A stretch of 64,000 bases of DNA from Pantoea cypripedii (GTDB lineage Bacteria > Pseudomonadota > Gammaproteobacteria > Enterobacterales > Enterobacteriaceae). Positions 11,544-21,624 of this stretch are shown piece after piece. The stretch is taken from NCBI RefSeq assembly GCF_002095535.1, contig NZ_MLJI01000001.1, positions 3,390,801 to 3,454,800 on the forward strand, written 5' to 3'. Under the pieces are notes generated by a model. That model made no database searches. It saw only the letters and a list, made by a program, of their open reading frames with translations, and had not been told where the DNA came from. A program made the translations under genes and the position numbers. Position 1 is the stretch's first letter; every line of letters begins with the position of its first letter.

Positions 11544-14500
11544 CTATTCATCATCGTGATGCGCGAGCCGCACCGGTAAATACCAGCGCCGGGCAGCATC
11601 AGTGATTGCCTGAAGTGCCGTGTCATCAAGCACACGACTCAGGCGCTGCAGGTAAGGATCACTGCCCTCACCTTCCAGCTGAAAACCACCCTGCCAGGCC
11701 TGTATTAGCCGGCTACGCGCTTTTTTCTGCGTGACCTCATCATCCAATAGCTGACGGGTTTTCGCGTCAAAACTCGCTTCCAGCCAGGCACCACCAGATT
11801 TGTTCAGCAGCATAAGCGGCTGTGCCAATCCGGCCTGATACCCGGCCATGTACTCCTGCAACAGGCTCAGCGCCTGTTCTCTGCCAATCGCACTGAAACG
11901 CCAGTGACTTTGCTTGCGACCATACATACGGCTTTCGCCGCTGCCCCCCAGGGCGCAATACACCAGATGTTCCAGCCACAGCAGTAAACCATCATTCATA
12001 TTGAGCACACCGGGACGCCAGCGCAGCAGTCCATCAGCTTGCACCTGAGTTAGCCAGCCGGTCAACTGCACATCGCCCAACGGCAGATCTACCTCCCAGC
12101 TTTCCGCTGCCTGGCGCTGTCCACTGACTTCAGCTGCCACTTCCTGCATCTCTTCGGTCTGGCTTTGCCAGAAAAGTTCCCCAAATGCGCCATAAGGAAG
12201 ATTTCCTGCTGCGCGGTGGCGGGCATACAGCTGCGCTGGATCCTCACCTGCCACCAGGGTATTCAGCAACTGCGCGTTGATCTGATAGCGTTCAAGGCTG
12301 TCGGGAGAGAAGGGTTCGCTATCAGGCAATTCACTCTCTTCCATCCAGAAAGCCACGCCCAGCCGCTGTTGAAACCAGGCGCGTACCGGATGACGCCAGA
12401 AACGCAGCAACTGTTCCAGCGACACCGTGGTCAACGGCATCGCAGCCAGCGGCTGGACGAAGTCAGGCTGCGCCTCACCCCGCCCGGCTGCGGCAGGCAA
12501 CCACTCGGCGGCAAAACTTTGCCCATAGCTGCCCGGCTGGAAATTTTCTGCGGCAAACGGCATACGACTATGCAGCGTTTGTAAATGTTCACGTACCCGC
12601 TGCTCGCTGATATCCGGTTCAGCCCCTTCATCCCCCGGTAGACAGAAACTCTGACCAAGATAATCAACCAGTTCCGTCACCAGCACCGATGGATAACGTT
12701 CGGTATTGTCCTGAATAGCGCGTCCGATGTAGCTGATATATAACTGTTCCTGGGCGGAAATCAGTGCTTCGAGGAACAGATAGCGGTCATCATCCCGTCG
12801 GCTGCGATCGCCTTTACGCATTTGTTGCTGCATCAGGTCAAAGCCCAGTGGTGCCAAAGTGCGCGGATAGACACCGTCATTCATGCCCAGCAGGCAGACG
12901 ACTTTGAAGGGTATTGAACGCATGGGCATTAGCGTACAGAAATTAACCGGCCCGGCAAGGAAACGCTGGCTGATGCGCTGCTGATCGAGACGTGAACGCA
13001 GTTCATCGCGCAGCAACGTGACCGGAATCGGCTGGGCATAAGCCGCCTGCATGCCTTGCTCAATAATCTGCTTCCACTGGTTTTCCACCAGCATCAAAGC
13101 CGCTTCGCTTTCGCTATCGCCGCTAAAGAAGCTATCCATCAATTCACGGCATAACGGCAGCCAGTCGTTAAGGGGTCGTTCCTGTGCCAGCCGTGCGCGC
13201 CAGGCCTCCAGCCGTGAAAGCAACTCCGCCAGATGGCCTGCCAGTTCGGCAATCAATCCGGTGGATTCGTCATAAGGCAGAATTCCCTGCCAGTCACCGT
13301 TCTGGCTTTCCAGCGCGTAACCCAGCAGCATGCGTTGCAAACCAAAGCGCCAGGTGTGCTGACCGGTGACCGGCAGCGCCAGTGCCTCGACGCTGGCATC
13401 ATCCAGCCCCCAGCGAATCCCGGACTCCATCACCCAGCGACGCAGCAGGCGTAAACCGCTTTCATCCACCGAGAAACGCTGCGCCAGCGCCGGGACTTCC
13501 AGCAACGCCAGCACCTCTTCCGAAGCAAAACGGCTTTCCGGTAACGACAACAAGCTCAACAACGCCAGAATGGCCGGATGTGCCTGACTGGCCCTGCGGT
13601 CAGAGATGGCAAACGGCAGATAACGGGATGAGGGGGCGCTGGCGAACGCCGCCTGGATAAAGGGCGCGTAACTGTCGATATCTGCCACCATCACGATGAT
13701 ATCGCGCGGTTTCAGTTGCGGATCGGCCTCCATCAAGGCTAATAAATGATCCTGTAGCACTTCGACTTCGCGCTGCGCGCTGTGGCAAACCTGAATCGTC
13801 AGCGAACGATCCTGTGGATCCAGCAAACGCTTGCTGTGGCTGCCCGCCAGCTCTCCGGCACTTACACCAATCACCGCATTATCTTCCAGGTTGAGTAAAT
13901 CAGCCTGCAACGCATGCAGCAGATTGTCGGGAGGGATATCAACAAAGGCATCGATATCGTTGGCGGCAGATTCCATCTGGCTGAGCAGAAACAGGTTATC
14001 GCGCCCCAGCTTGCCCCACGATGCCAACAGCGGATTGGTTAACTGTTGCTCACCAGATTCATTAAATAGCGCGGAGGCTGCCGCAGGATCACGAAACAGG
14101 GGTTGCTGTTCATCGGAATGAATGCGGCGACGCTTGCGGCTTTGGAGTTTAGCCAGAAACGCATAATCCTGAATATCCCCCCAGTAATCACGGCAGGGAT
14201 TAGTGAACAGCAGATGAATATCGATATGGCGACCCAGCGCTTCCAGAGCCTGGAGATAGACCGGGGGCAGCGCGGAGATGCCGCAGATAAACACCCGCTG
14301 CGGCAGGCCTGGCGGTGGGCTGCTGGCCTGTTCCAGCGTCTGGATAAAGCGGGCATATAAATTGGCACGATGCCACAGCGGCTGGCCAAGGCTTTCCGTA
14401 AAACTGACCAGATCACACCATAACGCCGCCTGCCACTGCTGCGACTCCCCTAAGCCCTCGATCAACTCACCACGCTCCCAGCTGTTAAGCCAGTCAGCGC

Positions 14501-14924
14501 GATACACCAGATATTGGTCAAACAGGTCGGCGACACGGGCGCTGAGTTGATACAGCTTGCGCTTATCCGCATCGTCATGCAGGTAATGGCGCAGCGACTG
14601 AAAAGCATCCTGCTCCAGCAACGTGGGCAGACGATGCATCAATTTCCAGCTCATGCTGGCTTTGGTAAAGGCGCTTTCTTTGGGAATATCCGGCAGCACC
14701 TGCACAAACATGTTCCAGATAAAGGTCGCGGGCAGCGGGAAATCGATGTTCGCCGCAATGCCAAAACTGTGCGCCAGTTCCATCTGTAACCATTGCGCCA
14801 TACCGGGGCTTTGTACCAGCACCTGCTCCGCAGCAAGTGGGTCGGTAAGCGGTTGGTTTTCAATCAGAATTCCAGCCAGATTTTTAAGCAGGTCAAGCTG
14901 ATTGGAGTGGTAAACCCGGAACAT
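11544..14924 (-). CDS. recC: Exonuclease V gamma subunit RecC
   Basis: Structural subunit of RecBCD that scans the unwound 3' strand for Chi and splits the duplex. The 1126-aa product begins MFRVYHSNQLDLLKNLAG, typical of RecC, and carries inactive helicase-like domains: the Walker-type residues of RecB/RecD are missing, as is normal. E. coli RecC is 1122 aa. It is first of the recC-ptrA-recB-recD cluster and lies 82 bp downstream of ppdC, leaving room for its own promoter. Confidence 0.96.
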   Translation of the reverse strand: MFRVYHSNQLDLLKNLAGILIENQPLTDPLAAEQVLVQSPGMAQWLQMELAHSFGIAANIDFPLPATFIWNMFVQVLPDIPKESAFTKASMSWKLMHRLPTLLEQDAFQSLRHYLHDDADKRKLYQLSARVADLFDQYLVYRADWLNSWERGELIEGLGESQQWQAALWCDLVSFTESLGQPLWHRANLYARFIQTLEQASSPPPGLPQRVFICGISALPPVYLQALEALGRHIDIHLLFTNPCRDYWGDIQDYAFLAKLQSRKRRRIHSDEQQPLFRDPAAASALFNESGEQQLTNPLLASWGKLGRDNLFLLSQMESAANDIDAFVDIPPDNLLHALQADLLNLEDNAVIGVSAGELAGSHSKRLLDPQDRSLTIQVCHSAQREVEVLQDHLLALMEADPQLKPRDIIVMVADIDSYAPFIQAAFASAPSSRYLPFAISDRRASQAHPAILALLSLLSLPESRFASEEVLALLEVPALAQRFSVDESGLRLLRRWVMESGIRWGLDDASVEALALPVTGQHTWRFGLQRMLLGYALESQNGDWQGILPYDESTGLIAELAGHLAELLSRLEAWRARLAQERPLNDWLPLCRELMDSFFSGDSESEAALMLVENQWKQIIEQGMQAAYAQPIPVTLLRDELRSRLDQQRISQRFLAGPVNFCTLMPMRSIPFKVVCLLGMNDGVYPRTLAPLGFDLMQQQMRKGDRSRRDDDRYLFLEALISAQEQLYISYIGRAIQDNTERYPSVLVTELVDYLGQSFCLPGDEGAEPDISEQRVREHLQTLHSRMPFAAENFQPGSYGQSFAAEWLPAAAGRGEAQPDFVQPLAAMPLTTVSLEQLLRFWRHPVRAWFQQRLGVAFWMEESELPDSEPFSPDSLERYQINAQLLNTLVAGEDPAQLYARHRAAGNLPYGAFGELFWQSQTEEMQEVAAEVSGQRQAAESWEVDLPLGDVQLTGWLTQVQADGLLRWRPGVLNMNDGLLLWLEHLVYCALGGSGESRMYGRKQSHWRFSAIGREQALSLLQEYMAGYQAGLAQPLMLLNKSGGAWLEASFDAKTRQLLDDEVTQKKARSRLIQAWQGGFQLEGEGSDPYLQRLSRVLDDTALQAITDAARRWYLPVRLAHHDDE

Positions 14925-15006
14925 GAAGTCTCCCGTATAAAAGTAAAACTGCGCAGCCTGGTCACTCTACCCTGTATCGCCTGGGATGCCTACCGCAAGG
15001 ACGCAA

Positions 15007-15351
15007 TCAGGGAGAAGGACAATTCAGCCGCGCCAGTGAAGCCTCGCGCTGTTGCGGGCTGCTGACGGTCACCCGTTCCAGTATGCAGCTGCCTGGCTGA
15101 GGTTGCTGCTGGCGTTGAATTCGCCAGCCTGCAACATCGCGACCAAGCAACGCCTGGCCTGCAACCTGCCATGCCTGACGCTGCTGCCATTGCTGGCTAA
15201 AACCCAGCGCCAGCGCCCGGTGATAATGCAGCAGCGCGCTGATGCTCATCGCCAGCAGCAGCATCGCCACCAGGGTTTCTGCCAGGCTGAATCCTTGCTG
15301 CTGCCTGACACAACGCGGCGTCCGCCAGCGGGCAGTAATCAATCCAGCCAT
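15007..15351 (-). CDS. ppdC: Minor pseudopilin PpdC
   Basis: Type IV pilin-like minor pseudopilin. The prepilin cleavage motif QQQG^FSLAETLVAM is followed by a hydrophobic helix (LLLAMSISALL), and a short C-terminal region with two cysteines. I chose the ATG at 15351, giving 114 aa and a basic 20-residue leader; the same frame is open for another 30 codons upstream but lies inside ygdB. E. coli PpdC is about this size. The gene overlaps the 3' end of ygdB by about 155 nt, which is unusual (see ygdB). Confidence 0.8.
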   Translation of the reverse strand: MAGLITARWRTPRCVRQQQGFSLAETLVAMLLLAMSISALLHYHRALALGFSQQWQQRQAWQVAGQALLGRDVAGWRIQRQQQPQPGSCILERVTVSSPQQREASLARLNCPSP

Positions 15352-15706
15352 GCGCCCGAAACCTGATTTGATTACCCTGTAACGAGACCCAATGCCAGAG
15401 CGCCAGCTCTCGCCCGGTACCACTTCCCTGTAATAACCCACGGTCGTCCTCCATGCGGAGCAGACAGCTGCGCCACTGCTCCGTCACCCACCACTGGCAT
15501 TGCCAACCCGGCGTCTGCGGCCAATGCTGTACTTTGCCCCATTGCAATGCGCCTGCCGCCAGCCAGAAATCCTGGTGATGCTGCTGTTCATCAGCGACCA
15601 GAACCATGTCCTGCGCCAGTCGGGTACGGGTGGCATGTAAGGTCAGGCCGCCCATCAATAGCACCATCAGCACCATACCCAGGGTGCTATTACCCGCCTG
15701 TTTCAC
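15197..15706 (-). CDS. ygdB: YgdB family protein (pseudopilin operon), C-terminally extended
   Basis: Small protein of the ppdA-ppdB-ygdB-ppdC cluster, with a short N-terminal region and one hydrophobic helix (MVLMVLLMGGLTLHATR) like a class III prepilin or PilX-type minor pilin. The part up to HGWIDYCPLADAALCQ resembles E. coli YgdB, which ends about there. Here the frame runs on for some 30 residues (RIQPGRNPGG and onward), overlapping ppdC in another frame. Either a stop codon has been lost or a small deletion shifted the end. The start overlaps the ppdB stop by 4 bases. Function is unknown beyond pilus-like assembly. Confidence 0.75.
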   Translation of the reverse strand: MKQAGNSTLGMVLMVLLMGGLTLHATRTRLAQDMVLVADEQQHHQDFWLAAGALQWGKVQHWPQTPGWQCQWWVTEQWRSCLLRMEDDRGLLQGSGTGRELALWHWVSLQGNQIRFRAHGWIDYCPLADAALCQAAARIQPGRNPGGDAAAGDEHQRAAALSPGAGAGF

Positions 15707-16242
15707 AGGTTATCTCCCATCAGCCAGCTCTCCAGCTCAACCGATTGCCGACCCGCTTTGCCCGTCAGTTGCACGATCAGACGCTCTGCCTGGCGCTCGA
15801 CTCTGAAGTGGGTAACGGTCAGAAAGTCAGGATCGGTTAAGCGTTCCCAGCCCGCGCTGTTGCACTCATCGACGCCACGCTGCATCTCGACCTGGCCACT
15901 GCGTAAGCGATAGCCATAGAAATCGCTATCGCTATGGCCGACACCTTCCCAGCGGCCGTTGCTGTTTTCATCCCAGCGCAGCAGGATGCAGCTGCCATTT
16001 TCACTCAGCGTCAGCGCCGGACCGCTGCACTCACCGTTACAGTAACCCGCGCGGCGCAACGCTTTTTGCAGCGTTTGCGTGATTTGCTGTAGCTCCAGCT
16101 GCAACTGGACCCGCTGTTGTAAACCCAGATTTTCCGCCAGCAGCAGCGGCAAAAACCGCCCCACGCTGAGCATCAGCACGGCCCCAACCGCCATCGCAAT
16201 CAGCATTTCCAGCAGGCTGAACCCCGCCTGCCTTATTCGCAT
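15703..16242 (-). CDS. ppdB: Minor pseudopilin PpdB
   Basis: Prepilin-type protein: short basic leader MRIRQAG^FSLLEMLIAMAVG with Phe at +1 and Glu at +5 of the mature form, then a hydrophobic helix and a globular C-terminal domain with cysteines (RAGYCNGEC) resembling PilW/GspJ minor pilins. It is 179 aa and overlaps ppdA by 10 bases. Minor pseudopilins prime assembly of type IV pili or type II secretion fibres; no major pilin or secretion ATPase gene is in this window, so the partner is encoded elsewhere. Confidence 0.9.
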   Translation of the reverse strand: MRIRQAGFSLLEMLIAMAVGAVLMLSVGRFLPLLLAENLGLQQRVQLQLELQQITQTLQKALRRAGYCNGECSGPALTLSENGSCILLRWDENSNGRWEGVGHSDSDFYGYRLRSGQVEMQRGVDECNSAGWERLTDPDFLTVTHFRVERQAERLIVQLTGKAGRQSVELESWLMGDNL

Positions 16243-16703
16243 CCTTTCTCTCCCGCCGGACAGGCACGAATGCGCGCGCGGGCTGAGATAATCACCCGCC
16301 AGCGCCCGGCGCTGCTTTCAATATCCATGCTGCCCGCCCTGGCGACATCACGGCGGCCATAAAAGCCCGGTTCGCCCGTGATACTGACGAGGCGCACGCC
16401 CGCATGGGGTGGTGTAAAGATCCAGCGTGATGCTGACAGGCATCCGTCCACCGGGCGCGTTCCACTGCCGATACAGCCGGGATCGCCGGATTGCAGCCAC
16501 AGGCTGGCATCCGTGTTATGCCAGCTGGCATAGGCGCGCAGCCGCAGTAAAAAGCCCTGGAGTTGCAATACGCTTTCCCGTAACTGCTGATGCTGTTGCC
16601 AGCGTTGCCAGCCCTGCAAAGTTCCGAGGCTGAGCACACTGGCGATCACCATCACCAGTAATAACTCCGGCAGGGTAAAGCCGTTTTCATCGTTTCTGTT
16701 CAT
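16233..16703 (-). CDS. ppdA: Minor pseudopilin PpdA
   Basis: GspH/FimT-like prepilin of 156 aa. The leader MNRNDENG^FTLPELLLVMVIASVLSLG has the G-F cleavage site with Glu+5, followed by a beta-rich domain with paired cysteines near the C-terminus (ACPAGEKGC). It is the first gene of the ppdA-ppdB-ygdB-ppdC group; neighbouring starts and stops overlap, which indicates one transcript. A terminator separates it from thyA upstream. Confidence 0.9.
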   Translation of the reverse strand: MNRNDENGFTLPELLLVMVIASVLSLGTLQGWQRWQQHQQLRESVLQLQGFLLRLRAYASWHNTDASLWLQSGDPGCIGSGTRPVDGCLSASRWIFTPPHAGVRLVSITGEPGFYGRRDVARAGSMDIESSAGRWRVIISARARIRACPAGEKGCE

Positions 16704-16835
16704 GACTATCAGGCTGCGCTGAAGCCTTTAATGGCTCAAGCAGAGAAGCCGCATTCTGGAAAAGCGGGCGCAGGAAAAGAGAGGGAGATGACAGAGAAAT
16801 ACAGGATTTTGCGAGGCGCATTCCGGGGGATGAAA

Positions 16836-16863
16836 CAAAAAAGCCCTGCGCTCAGGCAGGGCT
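16836..16863 (-). terminator. Rho-independent terminator after thyA
   Basis: Read on the minus strand, AGCCCTGC and GCAGGGCT form an 8-bp stem with loop CTGAGC followed by TTTTTTG. It lies just past the thyA stop and insulates thyA from ppdA. Confidence 0.9.
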
Positions 16864-16884
16864 TTGGGGCACACATTCTCAGGT

Positions 16885-17679
16885 TTAAATCGCGACGGGC
16901 GCTTTGATCGCCGGATGCGGATCGTAACCTTCAATTTCGAAATCTTCGAACTGATAATCAAAGATCGAGGCGGGCTTACGCTTGATAACCAGCTTCGGCA
17001 GCGGACGCGGTTCGCGGGTCAGCTGCAAACGCGCCTGTTCCAGGTGGTTGCTGTACAGATGGGTATCGCCACCGGTCCAGACAAAATCGCCCACCTCAAG
17101 GTCACACTGCTGCGCCACCATATGCACCAGCAATGCGTAGCTGGCGATATTGAATGGCAAACCGAGGAAGATGTCGCATGAGCGCTGATACAGCTGGCAT
17201 GAAAGCTTGCCATTCGCCACGTAGAACTGGAAGAACGCGTGGCAAGGTGCCAGCGCCATCTGATCCAGTTCACCCACATTCCACGCCGAAACGATGATGC
17301 GGCGCGAATCCGGGTCGCGTTTCAGTTGCTCAATCACGCGGGAAATCTGGTCAATCTCTTCACCGCTGGCGCTGCCCCAGCTACGCCATTGCTTGCCGTA
17401 TACCGGGCCAAGATCGCCGTTTTCATCCGCCCATTCATCCCAGATGGTGACGTTGTTGTCTTTCAGGTAACCAATGTTGGTTTCACCTTTCAGGAACCAC
17501 AACAATTCATGAATGATGGAGCGCAGGTGGCATTTCTTAGTGGTCACCAACGGAAAACCATCCTGCAAATTGAAACGCATCTGGTGGCCAAAAATGGAGA
17601 GCGTGCCGGTGCCGGTACGGTCGGCCTTTTCTGCGCCTTCATTCAGCACATGTTGCATCAGATCAAGATACTGTTTCAT
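16885..17679 (-). CDS. thyA: Thymidylate synthase
   Basis: Converts dUMP to dTMP with methylenetetrahydrofolate. The 264-aa product begins [15 protein letters not shown] and contains the catalytic-cysteine motif [12 protein letters not shown] and the folate/dUMP loop [17 protein letters not shown]. The ATG at 17679 was chosen over an upstream one at 17724 because it gives the family length, has GAGAGG just upstream, and forms an ATGA overlap with the lgt stop. Coupling to lgt is as in E. coli. Confidence 0.98.
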   Translation of the reverse strand: MKQYLDLMQHVLNEGAEKADRTGTGTLSIFGHQMRFNLQDGFPLVTTKKCHLRSIIHELLWFLKGETNIGYLKDNNVTIWDEWADENGDLGPVYGKQWRSWGSASGEEIDQISRVIEQLKRDPDSRRIIVSAWNVGELDQMALAPCHAFFQFYVANGKLSCQLYQRSCDIFLGLPFNIASYALLVHMVAQQCDLEVGDFVWTGGDTHLYSNHLEQARLQLTREPRPLPKLVIKRKPASIFDYQFEDFEIEGYDPHPAIKAPVAI

Positions 17680-18557
17680 TTTACCTCTCGCGGTTGTTGC
17701 TGTGGGTGACGACGATACGCCCAAATCATCATAATCACGCCAGCCAGAATCATTGGAGTCGAGAGAATCTGCCCCATACTGATACCGCCGTCGAACAGAC
17801 CCAGCTGCGCGTCCGGCTGACGGAAGAATTCAACAATAATACGGAATGCACCGTAGCCAATCAGGAACAGTCCTGACACACTGCCCATCGGGCGTGGCTT
17901 GCGAATAAACAGGTTGAGGATGATGAACAGCACCACCCCTTCCAGCATCAGTTCATACAGCTGCGACGGATGACGCGGCAGTACGCCGTAGGTATTCAGC
18001 AGGGATTGATACTGCGGGTTAGTGGCCGCCAGCGCCACGTCTTCACTGCGTGAACCTGGAAACAGCATGGCGAATTTAAAATCAGGTGCCACGCGGCCCC
18101 ACAGTTCACCATTGATAAAGTTACCGAGACGACCCGCACCGAGGCCAAATGGGATCAGCGGTGCAATAAAATCAGAGACCTGGAAGAAAGTCCGTTTGGT
18201 ACGACGGGCAAAGATCAGCATAACCACGATCACGCCCATCAGGCCGCCGTGGAACGACATCCCACCATCCCAGACTTTGAACAGATACAGCGGATTCTCA
18301 AGGAACAACGGCAGGTTGTAGAACAACACATAACCGATGCGGCCACCGAGGAATACGCCGAGGAAACCCGCATACAACAGGTTTTCCACTTCCTCTTTTT
18401 TCCAGCCGCTGCCTGGCTTGTTGGCTCGACGCACCGCCAGCCACATAGCGAATATAAAGCCCACCAGATACATCAAACCGTACCAGTGGAGCGAAATCGG
18501 CCCGACGGAGAAAATCACCGGGTCAAATTGGGGAAAAGCGATATAGCCGTTAGTCAT
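17676..18557 (-). CDS. lgt: Prolipoprotein diacylglyceryl transferase
   Basis: Inner-membrane enzyme that transfers diacylglycerol from phosphatidylglycerol to the lipobox cysteine of prolipoproteins. The 293-aa product has about seven membrane segments, the family signature [14 protein letters not shown] around residue 143, and the conserved HGGLMGV loop containing the essential histidine. It acts on the lipoproteins encoded in this window (YgdR, the outer-membrane channel lipoproteins, the AcrA-like adaptor, the lipoprotein at 61221). It ends in TGA overlapping the thyA ATG. Confidence 0.97.
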   Translation of the reverse strand: MTNGYIAFPQFDPVIFSVGPISLHWYGLMYLVGFIFAMWLAVRRANKPGSGWKKEEVENLLYAGFLGVFLGGRIGYVLFYNLPLFLENPLYLFKVWDGGMSFHGGLMGVIVVMLIFARRTKRTFFQVSDFIAPLIPFGLGAGRLGNFINGELWGRVAPDFKFAMLFPGSRSEDVALAATNPQYQSLLNTYGVLPRHPSQLYELMLEGVVLFIILNLFIRKPRPMGSVSGLFLIGYGAFRIIVEFFRQPDAQLGLFDGGISMGQILSTPMILAGVIMMIWAYRRHPQQQPREVK

Positions 18558-18668
18558 CTTTCACCATGGAATTTTCTGCCCTGAAAACGGTGTGGCCAGG
18601 GGCAATGCAATAAAGGCTGCGCATAATAGCACAGCGGTGTTTTCATAAATGTCGCAGAAATGTAAACC

Positions 18669-20915
18669 TTAGCGACCACCGCGAATCAATCCACCCAGGC
18701 CGCGTCGCTCCATAAAAGCGGAAACCTGATGGCGGACTTCCGAAGCGGTGTGAGCCGCCACGACCTGCTCGCTCAGCTTCTGCGTTTCTTCTTTGTCGAG
18801 ATGACGCAGCAGATACTTCACGCGCGGGATATTTTTACCGTTCATACTGAGGTGGTGATAGCCCAGCCCCACCAGCAGCGCGACACACATCGGATCGCCA
18901 GCCATTTCACCACACAGCCCCAGCTCCAGCTTGGCCTTGTGGGCTTCCTGCGCAATGGTCTGCAACGCGCGCAACATCGCCGGATGCAGCGGATCGTAAA
19001 GATTCGCCACGCGCGTATTGTTGCGATCCACCGCCAGCAGATACTGGGTCAGATCGTTGGTGCCAACCGAGACAAAATCGACACGATCCGCCAGATGCGG
19101 GATCAGAAACAGCATTGACGGCACTTCGATCATCACGCCAATGCGCGGCTTCGGGATGATGTAACCAAGCATCTCTTCCACTTCCCGCCCGGCACGATCA
19201 ATCAGACGCCGCGCGTCCTCGATCTCATCAATATGGCTGATCATCGGCAGCAAAATGCTGAGATTGCCCGAGGCCGCATTGGCGCGCAGCATGGCGCGCA
19301 CCTGCACCAGAAAGATTTCCGGCTGGTCGAGGGTTAAGCGGATACCGCGCCAGCCGAGGCAGGGATTCTCCTCGCTAATTGGCATATATGGCAATTGCTT
19401 ATCCGCGCCGACATCCAGGGTACGCAACGTCACCGGCTTGTTGTGGAACAGTTGCAGCATGCCCTGATACTGCGCCACCTGCTCCTCTTCCGACGGGAAG
19501 CCGTTTTGCAGCATAAAAGGAATTTCGGTGCGATACAGGCCAATGCCATCGACCCAGCTGTCGAGCGCGCGCTCATGTTCCGGACTGAGACCAGCATTGA
19601 GCATCACCTGCACGCGTTCGCCGCTTTTCAGCTCGCCCGGTTGCTCAACCACATCTTCGGCCATTTTGCTCAGCGCGTTTTCTTCGCTGATCAGCCTCTG
19701 ATATTCCTGCACCAGCACCGGCTCAGGATCGATCAGCAACTCGCCGCGATAACCATCGACAATCAGCAGGCGTTTGTTGAGTTGGGCAGGCAGGATATCT
19801 GCCCCCATCACCGTCGGGATACCCATGGCTCGCGTCAGGATCGCTGCATGAGAGTTGGCTGCGCCATCGCGCACCACCACCCCTGCCAGCCGCTCGTGAG
19901 GCAGTTCGGCCAGCGTGGTTGCGGTGAGCTCATCAGCAACCAGCACAAAACGTTCCGGCCAGGCATTGGTGCCCACCAGGGAATCATCGAGGTGGAACAG
20001 CAGACGCTGGCCCAGCACGCGCAGATCCCCGGCCCGCTCGCGCAGATATTGATCCTGCAAGCTGGCAAACTGGGCGGCAAACTTCTCGATCACCGTTTTG
20101 ACCGCCCATTCCGCGACGGATCCGCGTTCGATCTCGGCAAACAGATCTTTTTTCAGGCGCGCGTCAGTCAGCAGGTGCGAATACAAATCGAAGATCGCTG
20201 CACTTTCTTTCTGCACGCTGGCGGTGAAACGTTTACTGAAGCGGCGGAATTCATTGGCGGCCTCGCTCATGGCGACGGCCAGACGGTCGCGTTCACGCTG
20301 CACATCCAGCGTTGAAGCAGCGGAAACCTGATCAAGCAGAGGTTGGGTCTCATCCACCCAGCCTGGCGCTACCGCCACGCCCGGCGAAGCAGCAATGGCT
20401 TTTACCCGTGACTGACGGAATTGACCAAACAGCTGACCCAGCTGCGATTGCGACAGCAGTGCCGCCATCTGGGTGGCCAGCGTGACCAGAAAAGATTCTT
20501 CGCTTTCGTCGAACTGACGATGCTCACGCTGCTGCACCACCAACACGCCCAGCAGCTGACGGCGGCTGATAATGGGCACGCCGAGGAAGGAGCGATAGCG
20601 CTCCTCTTTCACTGAAGGGATGTATTTGAAGCTGGGGTGGCTCTGCGCATCAGCGAGGTTGATCGGTTCGGCCAGGCGGCCAACCAGACCCACAATACCT
20701 TCGTCAAATGCCAGCGTTACCGTGCGGCCACGCGGTTTTTTCAGCCCGCGTGTTGCCATCAGGTAATAGCAGCGACGATCGTGATCAGCGAGATAGACCG
20801 AGCAAACCTCGGTCTCCATCGCAAGGCAAATCTCATTTACCAAAAGGTCGAGTGCTTCATTCAGACGCGGCGCACTCGCCACTTTTTCTACTATTTCGCG
20901 CAACTGAGTGAGCAT
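18669..20915 (-). CDS. ptsP: Phosphoenolpyruvate-protein phosphotransferase PtsP (EI-Ntr)
   Basis: Enzyme I of the nitrogen PTS, passing phosphate from PEP to NPr and then EIIA-Ntr. The 748-aa product, the E. coli length, has an N-terminal GAF domain (about 1-165) that senses glutamine/2-oxoglutarate in E. coli, a phosphohistidine domain with DGAANSHAAILTRAMGIP (active His near 357), and the PEP-binding barrel with GWRGIRLTL and the catalytic Cys in LGLCGEMAGDP. It starts 12 bases after rppH and is cotranscribed with it. Confidence 0.97.
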   Translation of the reverse strand: MLTQLREIVEKVASAPRLNEALDLLVNEICLAMETEVCSVYLADHDRRCYYLMATRGLKKPRGRTVTLAFDEGIVGLVGRLAEPINLADAQSHPSFKYIPSVKEERYRSFLGVPIISRRQLLGVLVVQQREHRQFDESEESFLVTLATQMAALLSQSQLGQLFGQFRQSRVKAIAASPGVAVAPGWVDETQPLLDQVSAASTLDVQRERDRLAVAMSEAANEFRRFSKRFTASVQKESAAIFDLYSHLLTDARLKKDLFAEIERGSVAEWAVKTVIEKFAAQFASLQDQYLRERAGDLRVLGQRLLFHLDDSLVGTNAWPERFVLVADELTATTLAELPHERLAGVVVRDGAANSHAAILTRAMGIPTVMGADILPAQLNKRLLIVDGYRGELLIDPEPVLVQEYQRLISEENALSKMAEDVVEQPGELKSGERVQVMLNAGLSPEHERALDSWVDGIGLYRTEIPFMLQNGFPSEEEQVAQYQGMLQLFHNKPVTLRTLDVGADKQLPYMPISEENPCLGWRGIRLTLDQPEIFLVQVRAMLRANAASGNLSILLPMISHIDEIEDARRLIDRAGREVEEMLGYIIPKPRIGVMIEVPSMLFLIPHLADRVDFVSVGTNDLTQYLLAVDRNNTRVANLYDPLHPAMLRALQTIAQEAHKAKLELGLCGEMAGDPMCVALLVGLGYHHLSMNGKNIPRVKYLLRHLDKEETQKLSEQVVAAHTASEVRHQVSAFMERRGLGGLIRGGR

Positions 20916-20927
20916 AAAGGGCGTGGC

Positions 20928-21455
20928 CTATCCTCTCTTACGTCGATGGGCTGCGACATTGCGCGGCCCCGCACTCTCCTGCATAGTCATCACCACGCCA
21001 GCGAATTCCTTCATTACGCGGCGGTAGACGTCACGTTTGAAGGAGACAACCTGACGCACCGGATACCAGAAGCTGACCCAGCGCCAGCCGTCAAACTCTG
21101 GCGTGCTGCTGTGTTGCACATTGATATCCGCGTCACTACTCATCAACTGCAGAAGAAACCACTTTTGTTTCTGGCCGATACACACCGGCTTTGTGTCCCA
21201 ACGCACCAAACGTTTTGGCAATTTGTAACGTAACCAGTTACGGGTTGAAGCAAGTATTCGAACATCTTTGCGGTGCAAACCCACTTCTTCAAACAGTTCG
21301 CGATACATCGCCTGTTCTGCGGTTTCACCGGGATTGATGCCTCCCTGGGGAAATTGCCAGGAGTGCTGTCCAAAGCGCCTGGCCCATAACACTTGTCCTT
21401 GCCTGTTACAGATTACGATACCAACATTCGGGCGGTAGCCATCATCATCGATCAC
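20928..21455 (-). CDS. rppH: RNA pyrophosphohydrolase RppH
   Basis: Nudix hydrolase that removes pyrophosphate from 5'-triphosphorylated mRNA and so opens it to RNase E decay. The 175-aa product starts [17 protein letters not shown] and has a full Nudix box at residues 38-60 ([11 protein letters not shown], then RELFEEVGL). Length equals the E. coli enzyme. It precedes ptsP on the same strand. The 672-bp region between it and mutH is non-coding and must hold both divergent promoters. Confidence 0.97.
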   Translation of the reverse strand: MIDDDGYRPNVGIVICNRQGQVLWARRFGQHSWQFPQGGINPGETAEQAMYRELFEEVGLHRKDVRILASTRNWLRYKLPKRLVRWDTKPVCIGQKQKWFLLQLMSSDADINVQHSSTPEFDGWRWVSFWYPVRQVVSFKRDVYRRVMKEFAGVVMTMQESAGPRNVAAHRRKRG

Positions 21456-21624
21456 TGGACTACCTCAAAGCTAAATTTGAATAGCTTGATTGTTTCACAC
21501 TCCTTACAGGCGGTAAACCACTGGATATCTGGGGTGATGACGGAATAATTACAGGATAACTCACAGAGTTTAGCCAGGTTATGAACAGGGGAGTCGATTT
21601 CAGGGCGATTTTATTCACCTTTTC

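Noticed and set aside
17680..17724. Longer thyA start giving 279 aa
   Set aside because: The extra 15 residues lie in the lgt coding sequence and are not part of the family; the ATG at 17679 has a good ribosome-binding site.
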